Below are positions 1 through 8,814 of a DNA stretch of 64,000 nucleotides, piece after piece. The DNA comes from Chondrocystis sp. NIES-4102 (GTDB taxonomy: Bacteria > Cyanobacteriota > Cyanobacteriia > Cyanobacteriales > Xenococcaceae), in the NCBI GenBank assembly GCA_002368355.1, contig AP018281.1, forward strand, positions 1,240,001 through 1,304,000. The letters are read 5' to 3'. The translations under genes and the position numbers were made by a program. Every line of letters starts with the position of its first letter. The stretch's first letter is position 1. Under the pieces are notes generated by a model. The model searched no databases and was not told where the DNA came from. It saw only the letters and a list, made by a program, of their open reading frames with translations.

Positions 1-101
1 ATGATATTATCGTGTTTGGTTTTATTTGGGCTGCCTTAGCTCTTTACTCTGGTATTTCCGTAGTAAATAGCACTTCAAAAAATAAGCTCAATCGCAAATA
101 A
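1..101 (+). CDS. C-terminal end of a RarD/EamA-like permease (partial)
   Basis: An open frame enters from the left edge (codons in phase with base 3) and ends at TAA 99-101. The 32 visible residues include a hydrophobic stretch, FIWAALALYSGIS, and a short basic tail. This resembles the last membrane helix of RarD-type EamA drug/metabolite permeases, whose final helix has a similar FIW-x-ALA pattern. Only the tail is present, so the family call is tentative. The gene converges on dnaK. Confidence 0.5.
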   Translation, partial: DIIVFGFIWAALALYSGISVVNSTSKNKLNRK

Positions 102-194
102 CTAGAAACTTAGGAAAGGTTAAGCTTTTAGCCTTTTCATTAATTTAATAAATATTTTTGCTCTTTCCAGCTAATCTTATAAATTATTACTGAC

Positions 195-222
195 AAAAAA
201 AGACACACCGTCAAGATGTGCC
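195..222 (-). terminator. Rho-independent terminator of dnaK
   Basis: Read on the minus strand, an 8-bp stem (GGCACATC / GGTGTGTC, with two G-U pairs) closes a 5-nt loop and is followed at once by seven T. It lies about 40 bp past the dnaK stop codon. Confidence 0.75.
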
Positions 223-261
223 TGATTAAAACTAAGATTTAAATCAAATTAAGCAACGGAA

Positions 262-2181
262 CTATTTAGTTTCAGAAAATTCCGCATCGATGACATCATC
301 GCCACCATCACTACTACCAGCAGCACTGTCTGTAGGAGCGTCGCCACCTGGTGTACCACCTGTAGGATCTGCACCTGCACTTTGTTGATAGATATTGCTA
401 CCAATAGTGTAAAGAGTTTGTTGTAATTCAGGTAGAAGAGTTTTAATTTTCTCATCATTCTCTGAAGCCACAGCCTCTTTAAGATCCTTAATTAGACCTT
501 CTGCTTTAGTTTTATCATCAGCAGAAACTTTATCACCTAATTCAGTCAACTGCTTTTCTGCTTGATAGACTAAAGAATCAGCTTGGTTTTTGCGATCAAT
601 TGCTTCACGACGTTCTTTATCAGCAGCAGCATTACTTTCTGCCTCTTTTACCATGCGGTCTACTTCATCATCAGGAAGAGTTGATGCACCTGTAATACTG
701 ATAGATTGCTCCTTACCAGTACCTTTATCTTTAGCAGTAACATTGAGGATACCATTAGCATCAATGTCGAAGGTAACTTCAATTTGAGGTACGCCACGAG
801 GTGCTGGAGGAATACCATCTAGACGGAATGTTCCCAAACTCTTATTATCTTTACCAAATTCTCTTTCCCCTTGTAGAACATGAATTTCTACATTGGTTTG
901 ACCATCAACTGCGGTAGAAAAAGTTTCAGATTTCTTAGTAGGAATAGTAGTATTACGAGGAATAATTTTAGTCATTACACCACCCAAGGTTTCTACACCT
1001 AGAGATAGAGGAGTAACGTCTAAGAGCAAGATATCTTTTACTTCTCCAGCCAAGACCCCTGCTTGAATTGCTGCACCGACTGCTACAACCTCATCAGGGT
1101 TAACAGTTTGGTTAGGATCTTTGTCTAAGATTCTTTTAGTTAACGCTACGATCGCTGGAATACGGGTTGAACCACCCACCATTACTATTTCATCGATCGC
1201 ATCTTTGGATAATTTAGAATCCTTTAAAGCTTGTTCTACTGGAATACGGCAGCGATCAATTAGATCGGAACAAAGTTCTTCAAATTTAGCTCTAGTTAAA
1301 GAAATATCTAAATGTTTTGGCCCATCCTGGGTAGCAGTAATAAAAGGCAGGTTAATATCAGTCTGAGTAGCACTGGAAAGTTCAATTTTTGCTTTCTCAG
1401 CAGCTTCAGTTAGACGTTGTAAAGCCTGATTATCTTTACGCAGGTCAATACCTTCATTTCTTTGAAATTCTTCTGCCAAAAAGTCAACGATTTTTTTATC
1501 AAAGTCATCACCACCTAAGTGGGTATCACCAGCAGTAGCTAATACTTCAAATACACCGTCTCCTACTTCTAGTACAGAAACGTCGAATGTACCGCCACCT
1601 AAGTCAAATACTAGGATAGTTTCATTACTTTTCTTATCTAACCCATAAGCCAGAGAAGCTGCTGTTGGTTCGTTGATAATCCGTAAAACTTCAACCCCAG
1701 CAATTTTTCCAGCATCTTTAGTCGCCTGACGTTGGGAATCATTAAAATACGCAGGAACGGTAATAACAGCTTGAGTTACCTTTTCCCCAAGATATTTACT
1801 AGCATCTTCAATAAGTTTACGTAAAACTTGAGCAGAAATTTCTTCTGGTGCAAACTGCTTTGATTGTGCAGGACAGTCTACCTTAACATTGGCATTATTA
1901 TCTCTAAGTACTTTATAGGCTACTTCCTTGGTTTCATTGGTAACCTCATCGTACTTGCGTCCAATAAAGCGTTTTACAGAATAAAAAGTATTGCCAGTGT
2001 TCATTACAGCCTGGCGTTTAGCAATCTGACCTACTAAAAGATCACCATTTTTAGCGTAAGCGACAACTGAGGGAGTAGTTCTAAAACCTTCCGCGTTAGC
2101 GATAACTGTGGGTTTTCCCCCTTCCATCACTGCTACACAAGAGTTAGTAGTTCCTAAGTCAATACCAACAACTTTTGCCAT
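262..2181 (-). CDS. dnaK: Molecular chaperone DnaK (Hsp70), DnaK2-like
   Basis: Hsp70 chaperone that binds exposed hydrophobic peptides in an ATP-driven cycle with DnaJ and GrpE. The 639 residues match a full-length DnaK. Visible parts: phosphate-1 motif GIDLGTTNS near residue 6, the [12 protein letters not shown] stretch, phosphate-2 [13 protein letters not shown] near 195, adenosine motif VGGSTRIP near 340, the interdomain linker [11 protein letters not shown], the substrate-binding domain, a helical lid, and a Gly/Asp-rich tail ending in [12 protein letters not shown], close to the usual EEVK-type end. The short N-terminus and lack of a long tail suggest the housekeeping DnaK2 type of cyanobacteria; this is inference. 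No grpE or dnaJ lies beside it. A clear terminator follows. Confidence 0.97.
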   Translation of the reverse strand: MAKVVGIDLGTTNSCVAVMEGGKPTVIANAEGFRTTPSVVAYAKNGDLLVGQIAKRQAVMNTGNTFYSVKRFIGRKYDEVTNETKEVAYKVLRDNNANVKVDCPAQSKQFAPEEISAQVLRKLIEDASKYLGEKVTQAVITVPAYFNDSQRQATKDAGKIAGVEVLRIINEPTAASLAYGLDKKSNETILVFDLGGGTFDVSVLEVGDGVFEVLATAGDTHLGGDDFDKKIVDFLAEEFQRNEGIDLRKDNQALQRLTEAAEKAKIELSSATQTDINLPFITATQDGPKHLDISLTRAKFEELCSDLIDRCRIPVEQALKDSKLSKDAIDEIVMVGGSTRIPAIVALTKRILDKDPNQTVNPDEVVAVGAAIQAGVLAGEVKDILLLDVTPLSLGVETLGGVMTKIIPRNTTIPTKKSETFSTAVDGQTNVEIHVLQGEREFGKDNKSLGTFRLDGIPPAPRGVPQIEVTFDIDANGILNVTAKDKGTGKEQSISITGASTLPDDEVDRMVKEAESNAAADKERREAIDRKNQADSLVYQAEKQLTELGDKVSADDKTKAEGLIKDLKEAVASENDEKIKTLLPELQQTLYTIGSNIYQQSAGADPTGGTPGGDAPTDSAAGSSDGGDDVIDAEFSETK

Positions 2182-2483
2182 ACTTTAAACAAATACTCCG
2201 AATTTAACAACAAAAACTAAAATTATTTTTTTAGGCAGTGCAATATACAATGCTGTAGATGATTTGTGACTCTTATTGGTTTGCTTTACTCCCCTCAGTT
2301 ATCACATCATCTTTATACATAGTGCAAGTAGATGCTATCTCTTTGGTAGTGTAGTTTTCCGAACCTTAAGGTGGCGGTTGAACAGATGAGGAACATTTAT
2401 ATTGATCACATTAGACAGAGCATTTATTTATTAGAAAAGATAAACTATGAAAATTCAATTCTACTTAGCTGTCTCAATTATCT
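2182..2483. other. Divergent intergenic region dnaK / SemiSWEET
   Basis: About 300 bp separates the two divergent starts and should hold both promoters. No CIRCE inverted repeat (TTAGCACTC-N9-GAGTGCTAA) was found in front of dnaK. No small ORF or RNA gene is convincing. Confidence 0.5.
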
Positions 2484-2738
2484 ATGGAACTTATGACCTA
2501 TATAGGTCTTTTGGCAGGAATTTTAACTACTATTTCCTTTTTACCTCAAGCAATTAAAACTTGGCAGACAAAATCCACTAAAGACATTTCTCTAACGATG
2601 TTTCTTTGTTTTTGTACTGGTGTAGTTCTATGGGTAATTTATGGCTTTTATACTCAAAATTTACCAGTATTTCTCGCCAATTTTGCAACTTTTATCTTAG
2701 CTTTTTCAATTTTAGTTTGTAAACTGAAGTACGGTTAA
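2484..2738 (+). CDS. SemiSWEET-type sugar transporter (PQ-loop protein)
   Basis: An 84-residue membrane protein with three predicted helices: residues 5-25, 35-55 and 60-80. Helix 1 carries the PQ signature as FLPQAIKTWQTKS, followed by KDISLTMF, which is the standard SemiSWEET pattern. SemiSWEETs dimerise to form a passive sugar channel equal to half a eukaryotic SWEET. The length is right for a complete gene. It stands alone between dnaK and gpsA, so the substrate cannot be inferred from neighbours. Confidence 0.88.
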   Translation: MELMTYIGLLAGILTTISFLPQAIKTWQTKSTKDISLTMFLCFCTGVVLWVIYGFYTQNLPVFLANFATFILAFSILVCKLKYG

Positions 2739-2867
2739 AATACTTTCATAATAATTAAAGATTGATGCAAAATCGTATCATGCAAGCAGTATTAATCACT
2801 AAGGTTTTTGCTTAATCTGTTTTACTGCAATAATAAAATTGAACAGTATTATTTTGAGATTGTATTT

Positions 2868-3809
2868 GTGAATATTCCAGCTAATATTGTCGCTATTTTA
2901 GGAACAGGAGTATGGGGTTCTGCTTTGGGCAAAATCGCAGCTAGTAATGATTATGAGGTACGTTTTTGGTCGCATCGTGGTAGTACTCCCTTAGAATCAG
3001 TAGTTGAGGAGGCGGTAATTGTTCTTTCCGCAGTAGCTATGAAAGGAGTAACCCCAACAATTCAAAAATTGCGATCGCTAAATTTGCCAACTGAGAAAGT
3101 TATCGTCACTGCTACCAAGGGATTAGATTCTCAAACGACTAGAACACCTTCTCAAATTTGGCAGTCAGCTTTCCCAAGTAATCCAGTAGTAGTATTATCG
3201 GGGCCGAATCTATCGAAGGAAATAGCTAAAGGTTTGCCCGCAGCCACTGTAGTAGCTAGTAGTAATTTAGCTGCTGCGGAAATGGTACAGGAAATTTTTG
3301 CCTCAGATACTTTTAGGGTATACGTAAATCAAGATCCTATTGGTACAGAATTAGGAGGAACATTAAAAAATGTCATAGCAATAGCATCTGGCGTATGTGA
3401 TGGAATGAAGTTAGGGACTAATGCCAAAGCTGCATTATTAACCCGCGCCCTACCAGAAATGATTCGCATTGGAACACATTTAGGTGCATCTGGCGAGACT
3501 TTTTTTGGCTTATCTGGTTTGGGAGATTTAATTGCTACTTGTGATAGTCCTTTATCTCGCAACTATCAAGTAGGTTATGGACTCGCTCAAGGTAAAACTT
3601 TGGATCAAATTTTAACAGAGTTAGAAGGTACGGCAGAAGGAGTCAACACTGCCAATGTCTTAATTAGAATTGCTGATCTAGAAAAGATAGCAGTTCCTAT
3701 TGCTCGGCAAGTATCGCGACTTTTAAGTGGTAAAATCACACCAGAACAAGCAATCCAAGCCTTAATGGAACGGGAATTAAAACCAGAATTCTGCGACTTA
3801 GATTTGTGA
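2868..3809 (+). CDS. gpsA: Glycerol-3-phosphate dehydrogenase [NAD(P)+]
   Basis: Reduces dihydroxyacetone phosphate to sn-glycerol 3-phosphate for membrane lipid synthesis. The N-terminal Rossmann motif is AILGTGVWGSALG. The mid-protein stretches VVLSGPNLSKEI and GGTLKNVIAIASGV hold the family Asn and catalytic Lys; GLSGLGDLIATC and EGVNTANVL follow. The GTG at 2868 is preferred because it leaves about a dozen residues before the Rossmann strand; the frame stays open to a TTG at 2808, but that would add 20 residues unlike the family. The protein is about 313 residues, which is normal. The last 12 bp overlap the severed tail of the gene on the opposite strand. Confidence 0.95.
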   Translation: MNIPANIVAILGTGVWGSALGKIAASNDYEVRFWSHRGSTPLESVVEEAVIVLSAVAMKGVTPTIQKLRSLNLPTEKVIVTATKGLDSQTTRTPSQIWQSAFPSNPVVVLSGPNLSKEIAKGLPAATVVASSNLAAAEMVQEIFASDTFRVYVNQDPIGTELGGTLKNVIAIASGVCDGMKLGTNAKAALLTRALPEMIRIGTHLGASGETFFGLSGLGDLIATCDSPLSRNYQVGYGLAQGKTLDQILTELEGTAEGVNTANVLIRIADLEKIAVPIARQVSRLLSGKITPEQAIQALMERELKPEFCDLDL

Positions 3810-3917
3810 ATTATTTAAATTTTCTTGTAAAAACTGCCATGCCAGATCCTGATCTAAAGGTTTAGCATATAAATATCCTTGAGCCAATTCACAACCCCAA
3901 TTTTTGAGTTGTTTTGC
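3798..3917 (-). pseudogene. Severed C-terminal tail of the EAL domain
   Basis: Directly beyond the TAA at 3918-3920 the same frame stays open for 39 more codons, to TAA 3798-3800. The translated tail reads like the normal end of an EAL domain: a WGC motif, then LAQGYLYAKPL, then a short helix. A single C-to-T change (CAA to TAA) would explain the break. Confidence 0.8.
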
Positions 3918-5705
3918 TTATTGCTCAGTTTCAACTCCTTCTGCAACCACATCAAAGCCTAGGTTATGGGCTAAATCTAAGGTTGCTTTAACAATAGTAG
4001 AAGCCTGATTTTTTTCATTTAAACGGCTGACAAAGGAACGATCAATTTTCAAAGTGTTAACAGGAAAACGATCTAAATAGCTCAGGGAAGAATACCCAGT
4101 CCCAAAATCATCGATCGCTAACTGTATTTGGCGAGCTTTGAGTTGATTAAAAACTCGTTCAGCGACCGCAGCATTGTTCATTAGCAAGGTTTCAGTTAGT
4201 TCTAGTTTGAGATATTTAATATTAATACCAGTAGCCAAAATTATGCTATCTAATTGCTCAATAAAGTCTTCTTGTTCAAATTGTTTGGCAGAAATATTAA
4301 CACTAATTGTGAAATCTTGAGATTGGGTATTTAGGTAGTCTTGCCAAATACGAATCTGTTGACAAGCTTGTTGTAAAACCCACATTCCCAAAGGTAAAAT
4401 TAAATTGGTTTGTTCAGCAATGGGAATAAATTTTATTGGTGAGATAAAGCCTTTTTTAGGATGATTCCAACGCACCAAAGTTTCAAAACCTTTTATTTTT
4501 CCTGAGCTTAAGCAAATTATAGGTTGATAGTTTAAATAGAATTCTTGGCGTTGTAAGGCTATATGTAGATCAGTTTCTATTTCTAAAATTTCAAGAGCAT
4601 TATTTTGTAAGGTAGTGTCAAAAAATTTATAATCATAACTACTAGAGTTTTTAGCCTTATGAATTGCCAATTCTGCATCCCGAAAAATATTTTCAGGCTT
4701 GGTATATTGATGATCCGCAATCACAATACCCAAATTAAATGATATAAAAATTTCCCTATGTTCTAAAATAAATGCTGGTGATAAACATTGTTGGATTTGT
4801 TTAACTAAATGAGTAGGACAATTTTGACTTTGAATTTTTTTGATGACGAGCGCAAATTTATCTTCACCAAAATGAGTCAATAAGATATTAGGATTAGTGA
4901 TTTGTGAATTTAACCTTTCGGTAATCATAGTCAGTAATTTATCTCCTGCTTGACGACCTAAAGAATCATTAATGATTTTAAAACGGTGACAGTCTAAAAG
5001 AATCGTAGCAAATTGATAGCTTTTATCTTTATGTGTAAGTAGTAAAATTTCTGTTAATTTTTTAATTAACCATAAACGATTAGGTAGTCCTGTTAAAGAA
5101 TCATGCCAAGCTAAATATTCTAATTGTTGTTGCGCTTGTTTACGAACAGTAATTTCTGCCCTTAAACGCGAGGTTCTGTTAACAATTTTTTGTTCTAATT
5201 CAAGATTTAACTGACATATCTCCGCCTCTGCTGCTATCCGATTACTAATTTCTAATTCCAGTAATCTATTTTTTTGGATTAATTGTTTCCTTAGTGTTTG
5301 AAGCTTAATTTGATTATTTACTCTAGAAAGTACTTCTGGAATTTGAAAAGGTTTACTAATGTAGTCTACTGCACCTAATTTAAAGGCTCTAACTTTATCA
5401 AAAACTTCATCTATCGCACTGACAAAAATAATCGGGATATCTTTAGTTAATTCTGATTTCTTTAAGCGTTGACAAATTTCAAATCCATCTATATCAGGTA
5501 AATTAATATCTAGAAGAATTATATCTGGTATTTTAGCTTCAATAGTTAATAAAGCCATTGAACCATTGACAGCACAACGAACTTGATAACCTTCTTGAAT
5601 TAATGTTTTGGATAGTAAACGTAAATTATCGGGCGTATCATCGACAATCAGAATATTATTAGTATATAGAGATAATTTATTATTAACAATTGTCGCGTTT
5701 TCCAT
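3918..5705 (-). CDS. Receiver-GGDEF-EAL response regulator, truncated in EAL
   Basis: Two-component output protein related to cyclic-di-GMP turnover. Residues 15-130 are a receiver domain with acidic pair D22/D23, phosphoacceptor D66 and K118. A coiled coil (about 135-195) leads to a GGDEF domain whose signature is GEDKF (residues 280-284), so cyclase activity is unlikely. The EAL domain keeps ETLVRW, TETLL, IDDFGTGYSSL and KIDRSFV, but the frame stops right after VAEGVETEQ at residue 595. The missing end lies in frame downstream. Loss of the final strand and helix may inactivate the phosphodiesterase; a base-calling error or readthrough are alternatives. Confidence 0.85.
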   Translation of the reverse strand: MENATIVNNKLSLYTNNILIVDDTPDNLRLLSKTLIQEGYQVRCAVNGSMALLTIEAKIPDIILLDINLPDIDGFEICQRLKKSELTKDIPIIFVSAIDEVFDKVRAFKLGAVDYISKPFQIPEVLSRVNNQIKLQTLRKQLIQKNRLLELEISNRIAAEAEICQLNLELEQKIVNRTSRLRAEITVRKQAQQQLEYLAWHDSLTGLPNRLWLIKKLTEILLLTHKDKSYQFATILLDCHRFKIINDSLGRQAGDKLLTMITERLNSQITNPNILLTHFGEDKFALVIKKIQSQNCPTHLVKQIQQCLSPAFILEHREIFISFNLGIVIADHQYTKPENIFRDAELAIHKAKNSSSYDYKFFDTTLQNNALEILEIETDLHIALQRQEFYLNYQPIICLSSGKIKGFETLVRWNHPKKGFISPIKFIPIAEQTNLILPLGMWVLQQACQQIRIWQDYLNTQSQDFTISVNISAKQFEQEDFIEQLDSIILATGINIKYLKLELTETLLMNNAAVAERVFNQLKARQIQLAIDDFGTGYSSLSYLDRFPVNTLKIDRSFVSRLNEKNQASTIVKATLDLAHNLGFDVVAEGVETEQ

Positions 5706-5753
5706 TATCTGAATTGAGATTTATATGTTAAAAGTATAGATTGCTATAATTAT

Positions 5754-5796
5754 TAATATTGAAATAAATATAAATACTAATATTGAAATAAATATA
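5754..5796. repeat. Two direct copies of a 19-bp AT-rich repeat
   Basis: TAATATTGAAATAAATATA occurs at 5754-5772 and again at 5778-5796, a 24-bp period, just upstream of the receiver-GGDEF-EAL gene on the minus strand. It may be a regulator site or simple replication slippage. Confidence 0.7.
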
Positions 5797-5874
5797 GATG
5801 TTATTAATATTTTATTGATAACATTCCAAAATTAAGATAAGGTGTGATCTATAACAGGCTCAACATTGACACGC

Positions 5875-5903
5875 GAAAAACCCATCTAATAACAAGATGG
5901 GTT
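5875..5903 (-). terminator. Rho-independent terminator of the Wzc-like gene
   Basis: On the minus strand a perfect 9-bp stem (AACCCATCT / AGATGGGTT) with a 7-nt loop runs into a short T tract. It lies about 40 bp past the stop of the Wzc-like gene. The plus strand has no T tract, so it works leftward. Confidence 0.8.
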
Positions 5904-5939
5904 AAATAACAACTTACCCTGAGGTATTATAAATATCTT

Positions 5940-8099
5940 TTACAATGTTTCTGTAGAAATAACTCCTAATAGTTTCAGATTAAGATTCTTGATCTGATTT
6001 AAAGCTTGGGTAACTAACGATTTCTTAGTTCGACCAATTGTTACTGTCATCAAAAGACCATCAGTATGAGCAGCCAAAAAGCTAGTATCCATGTTATTCA
6101 AAATAGGAGGAGTATCATAGATAACCAAGTCATATACTTGCTCAAATTCTTTAATTAACTTCTCCATGCGATTAGAAGTTAGCAGTTTAGAGAAGTTTAA
6201 TGGTACTTGTCCAGAAGTAAGAACAGAAAGATTATTATCGGGCGATCGCTGAATAACTTCCTGCCAATCTGTTTGTTCAGCAAGTAAATTACTTAAACCA
6301 ACTTGATTGGGTAAATTACATTGTACATGGAGTTGTGGCTCTAATAAGTTAGCATCTACCAATAATACTTTTTGACCTGTAGCAACAGCAGTTTCTGCTA
6401 AATTCCAAGCAATTGGCAATTGCTCATCTCCTTTGATGGCTGAAGAAACTACTAAAGATCGAATAGGTGGCTCAGTAAAGCGCAATCTTAAATTAGCGTA
6501 GAGAGATTTAAAAGATTCTAAAACAGGTTTACTATAGTGATCTGGAGCTTCAACTAATAAGTTGGATTGAGGTAATAATTTGGGAGTCTCTTCCCAAGTA
6601 ATAGTTTCCAATAAAGGAGACTTAATTATATCTTCAATATCTTCGGCCGAATAAAATGTATTGTGAAATTTTTCCAAAAAGGCTGTAGCTGCTACCCCAG
6701 CCAACAAACCCCCAATTAAAGCAGCTAGTAATTTTTTCTCTGAAGTCATGGAAACTGAGGCTAAATTACCATCCTCATCCTTAGCTAACTGGGGTTGTGA
6801 TACTATTTCCCAGGGAATTTCGCTTTGAGCTAATTCCACACTTAAATTATCTTTTTGGGTCAAAAGTTGTTGTAAGGTTTGACTTGCGATCGCTAATTCC
6901 TGTTGTAATTTGGTGTATTGACGTGAAATTTGGGGAATTTTAAGTGCTTGTTGTTCGTATTGAGAAATTGTTGTTGTCAGATTTTGATTTTGAACTTCTA
7001 AAAGTTTAATTTGAGTAATGGCATCAACTAATTGCTGAGTCATACCTGAAAGAATTGTATTCTGCAAGTTAAGCAAAGGTGAATTACTAAAACCAACTGA
7101 AGACTGTCCGCCTAAAATTCGCTGTTTTTCTTTAGTTAATAGATTAAGTAAATTAGCTTTTTTATCCTCTAATTTTTGAATAGTAGGAGTATTACTTTCA
7201 AAACGTGCAGATTCTAAGGATATCTCACTTTCTATTTCCTTATATTTTTGTAGCAAGGACTGATAATTGGGATCTTCACTTAAAGTTGAAACAACAATTG
7301 CTTCAGATGGATTAATCTTTAACTGTTGTTGTAAACTATTTTTAAGTGCTTTTTGCTTATTTAGTTCATTTTGAGTTTCTATTTGTTGAGCTTTAAGTAA
7401 ACTAATTTGCTCTAATAAGTCTTGCCCTTTAGTTTGGGGATCTATTAATTGGTTTTGTTCCTGTAAAGTTTGTAGATTCACTTGTAAAGTGTTAACTCTA
7501 CTGTACAGTTCAGGTAATTGTTTCTCAATAAATTCAACTCCCTGTCCAATACGAGATTTACGTTCTTCTAAGGAATACTGTAAATATTTTTGCGAAATCT
7601 CTCCTAAGACCAATTCTACTAATTCGGGATCATCATGTTGGTAAGTTACTTTAATAATTTTGGTTTGATCCGCCCTAGTTGTCCCAATTCTCTCAATTAC
7701 TAAATCTTCCGTAAGTTTTTCTATAGTAATTTCAGGATATTTTGTTTTAATTTTATCTACCACAGGAGACAGCATTTTGGGGCTTTTCAATAAAGCAATA
7801 ATCGTTGAATAATCCATCTCTAATTGCTTAGTATTGATCTGTTTGCTTGACCCTGTTAGGTTACTAGGTTCTGCCAATCTCGCTTCTGAGCTTACTGGTT
7901 CTACTAATAGTTGAAACCCACCTTCATATATAGGTGTATGATTACGATTACTTACCCAAACTATACCAGTAACTATTCCAGCAATGCCAATTATAGGCAT
8001 TATATTTCTTTTAATAGTTCTTAAAAAAGAGGTGAAGTTTAATTCAGGTTGAACAGGGATAATTAACTCTTCTTCGCCAGCACTTATTAGTTTTTGCAT
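5940..8099 (-). CDS. Wzc-like polysaccharide co-polymerase, no P-loop
   Basis: Inner-membrane protein of the Wzz/BY-kinase family (719 residues) that governs chain length and export of extracellular polysaccharide. It has an N-terminal membrane helix (about 32-50), a Wzz domain, long periplasmic coiled coils (about 180-430), a second helix (about 455-475) and a cytoplasmic kinase-like domain. In that domain Walker A', VLLVDANLLEP, and a Walker B, DLVIYDTPP, are visible. The P-loop, normally PGEGKST, reads KGDEQLP near residue 555, with no GK[ST], and there is no C-terminal Tyr cluster. It is probably a pseudokinase serving structurally. The neighbouring flippase, polymerase and glycosyltransferases support a Wzx/Wzy-type system. 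Confidence 0.9.
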   Translation of the reverse strand: MQKLISAGEEELIIPVQPELNFTSFLRTIKRNIMPIIGIAGIVTGIVWVSNRNHTPIYEGGFQLLVEPVSSEARLAEPSNLTGSSKQINTKQLEMDYSTIIALLKSPKMLSPVVDKIKTKYPEITIEKLTEDLVIERIGTTRADQTKIIKVTYQHDDPELVELVLGEISQKYLQYSLEERKSRIGQGVEFIEKQLPELYSRVNTLQVNLQTLQEQNQLIDPQTKGQDLLEQISLLKAQQIETQNELNKQKALKNSLQQQLKINPSEAIVVSTLSEDPNYQSLLQKYKEIESEISLESARFESNTPTIQKLEDKKANLLNLLTKEKQRILGGQSSVGFSNSPLLNLQNTILSGMTQQLVDAITQIKLLEVQNQNLTTTISQYEQQALKIPQISRQYTKLQQELAIASQTLQQLLTQKDNLSVELAQSEIPWEIVSQPQLAKDEDGNLASVSMTSEKKLLAALIGGLLAGVAATAFLEKFHNTFYSAEDIEDIIKSPLLETITWEETPKLLPQSNLLVEAPDHYSKPVLESFKSLYANLRLRFTEPPIRSLVVSSAIKGDEQLPIAWNLAETAVATGQKVLLVDANLLEPQLHVQCNLPNQVGLSNLLAEQTDWQEVIQRSPDNNLSVLTSGQVPLNFSKLLTSNRMEKLIKEFEQVYDLVIYDTPPILNNMDTSFLAAHTDGLLMTVTIGRTKKSLVTQALNQIKNLNLKLLGVISTETL

Positions 8100-8616
8100 A
8101 GTCTCGGTACGTAAATATTATTTAATATATTTAATAGTTGTTGTAGCTTGGTATTATATCTTGCCTTCTCAAGCTTAATCTATGTATTTTCTCTATTATA
8201 TATATGGTTTTAAGCTAGTAGGTAAAGTTTATTTTAATATAATGTGTTGCTCTGATAAATTTACTGATTAGACTTGAAATACATACTATTTAAAATAACT
8301 TGCCCGATTCCTTTTTTTTCTGTAGCTTGATAAAATCAGCAAATTCACTGTTGTTCTTATTTGGATTTTAAAATATATTATTTGATAATTAATTATTTAC
8401 TTGTCTATAAGACGGAAGGAAAATCAAGACAAGAGAAATATCTGTTTTAATAATATATTACACAATTTAAATTCATTTCGCAGTATTTATATATCAGAAT
8501 TATAAATGCTCAAAATCATTAGCTATTTCGCATTATTACAGTGAAGCGTATTGCCACTGGTTAATAGAAGCTTAATACGCCTTTTTAGGTACTGTACTTA
8601 AATACACTGAATTAAA
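8100..8616. other. Gene-free spacer before the Wzc-like gene
   Basis: About 500 AT-rich bases between the small peptide gene and the start of the Wzc-like gene. They should contain the latter's promoter. I see no supported ORF. One hairpin near 8546-8586 is listed separately. Confidence 0.5.
8546..8586 (+). terminator. Possible plus-strand hairpin terminator without a gene
   Basis: A 7-bp inverted repeat, GCGTATT / AATACGC, with a 21-nt loop is followed by CTTTTT on the plus strand. All annotated genes around it are on the minus strand, so if it works it ends an unknown transcript. The long loop makes this weak. Confidence 0.35.
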
Positions 8617-8757
8617 TTATTTTGGAGTAACTAACAATTTTTGCGCTACTACTTTATCGCTACTTTGAGATGTATTTTTATCGGGCTTTAGGTATAAAGG
8701 AATGTTTTTACATTCTTCAAGTTTGGGAGCTACATATTTCTTTTTAGTTTTACTCAT
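8617..8757 (-). CDS. 46-residue peptide with YxxPxL leader motif; RiPP precursor candidate
   Basis: A small ORF with a ribosome binding site (AGAGG, about 10 bases before ATG) starts 57 bp downstream of the GT2-PqqD gene on the same strand, so the two are likely cotranscribed. It begins with a basic run, MSKTKKK, then YVAPKL (residues 8-13). This fits the YxxPxL motif that RRE/PqqD-like domains bind in lasso-peptide leaders. The remainder is polar, with one Cys (16), a Ser/Thr/Gln patch (29-33) and a Lys-rich end. No Gly or Asp/Glu arrangement of a classic lasso core is obvious, and no lasso cyclase or protease gene is nearby. A RiPP-like or otherwise modified peptide is an inference from motif plus context. 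Confidence 0.6.
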   Translation of the reverse strand: MSKTKKKYVAPKLEECKNIPLYLKPDKNTSQSSDKVVAQKLLVTPK

Positions 8758-8814
8758 AAAAGGTTTACCTCTAGTTATTTCAAAAAAAAGTTTATTTAAT
8801 AATTATCAAGAACT

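Noticed and set aside
249-458. Open frame of about 70 codons opposite the end of dnaK
   Set aside because: Lies inside dnaK in another frame on the same strand, with a low-complexity hydrophobic translation; no family resemblance.
2808-2867. Upstream TTG start for gpsA
   Set aside because: Would add 20 residues not seen in the family; GTG 2868 sits correctly before the Rossmann motif.
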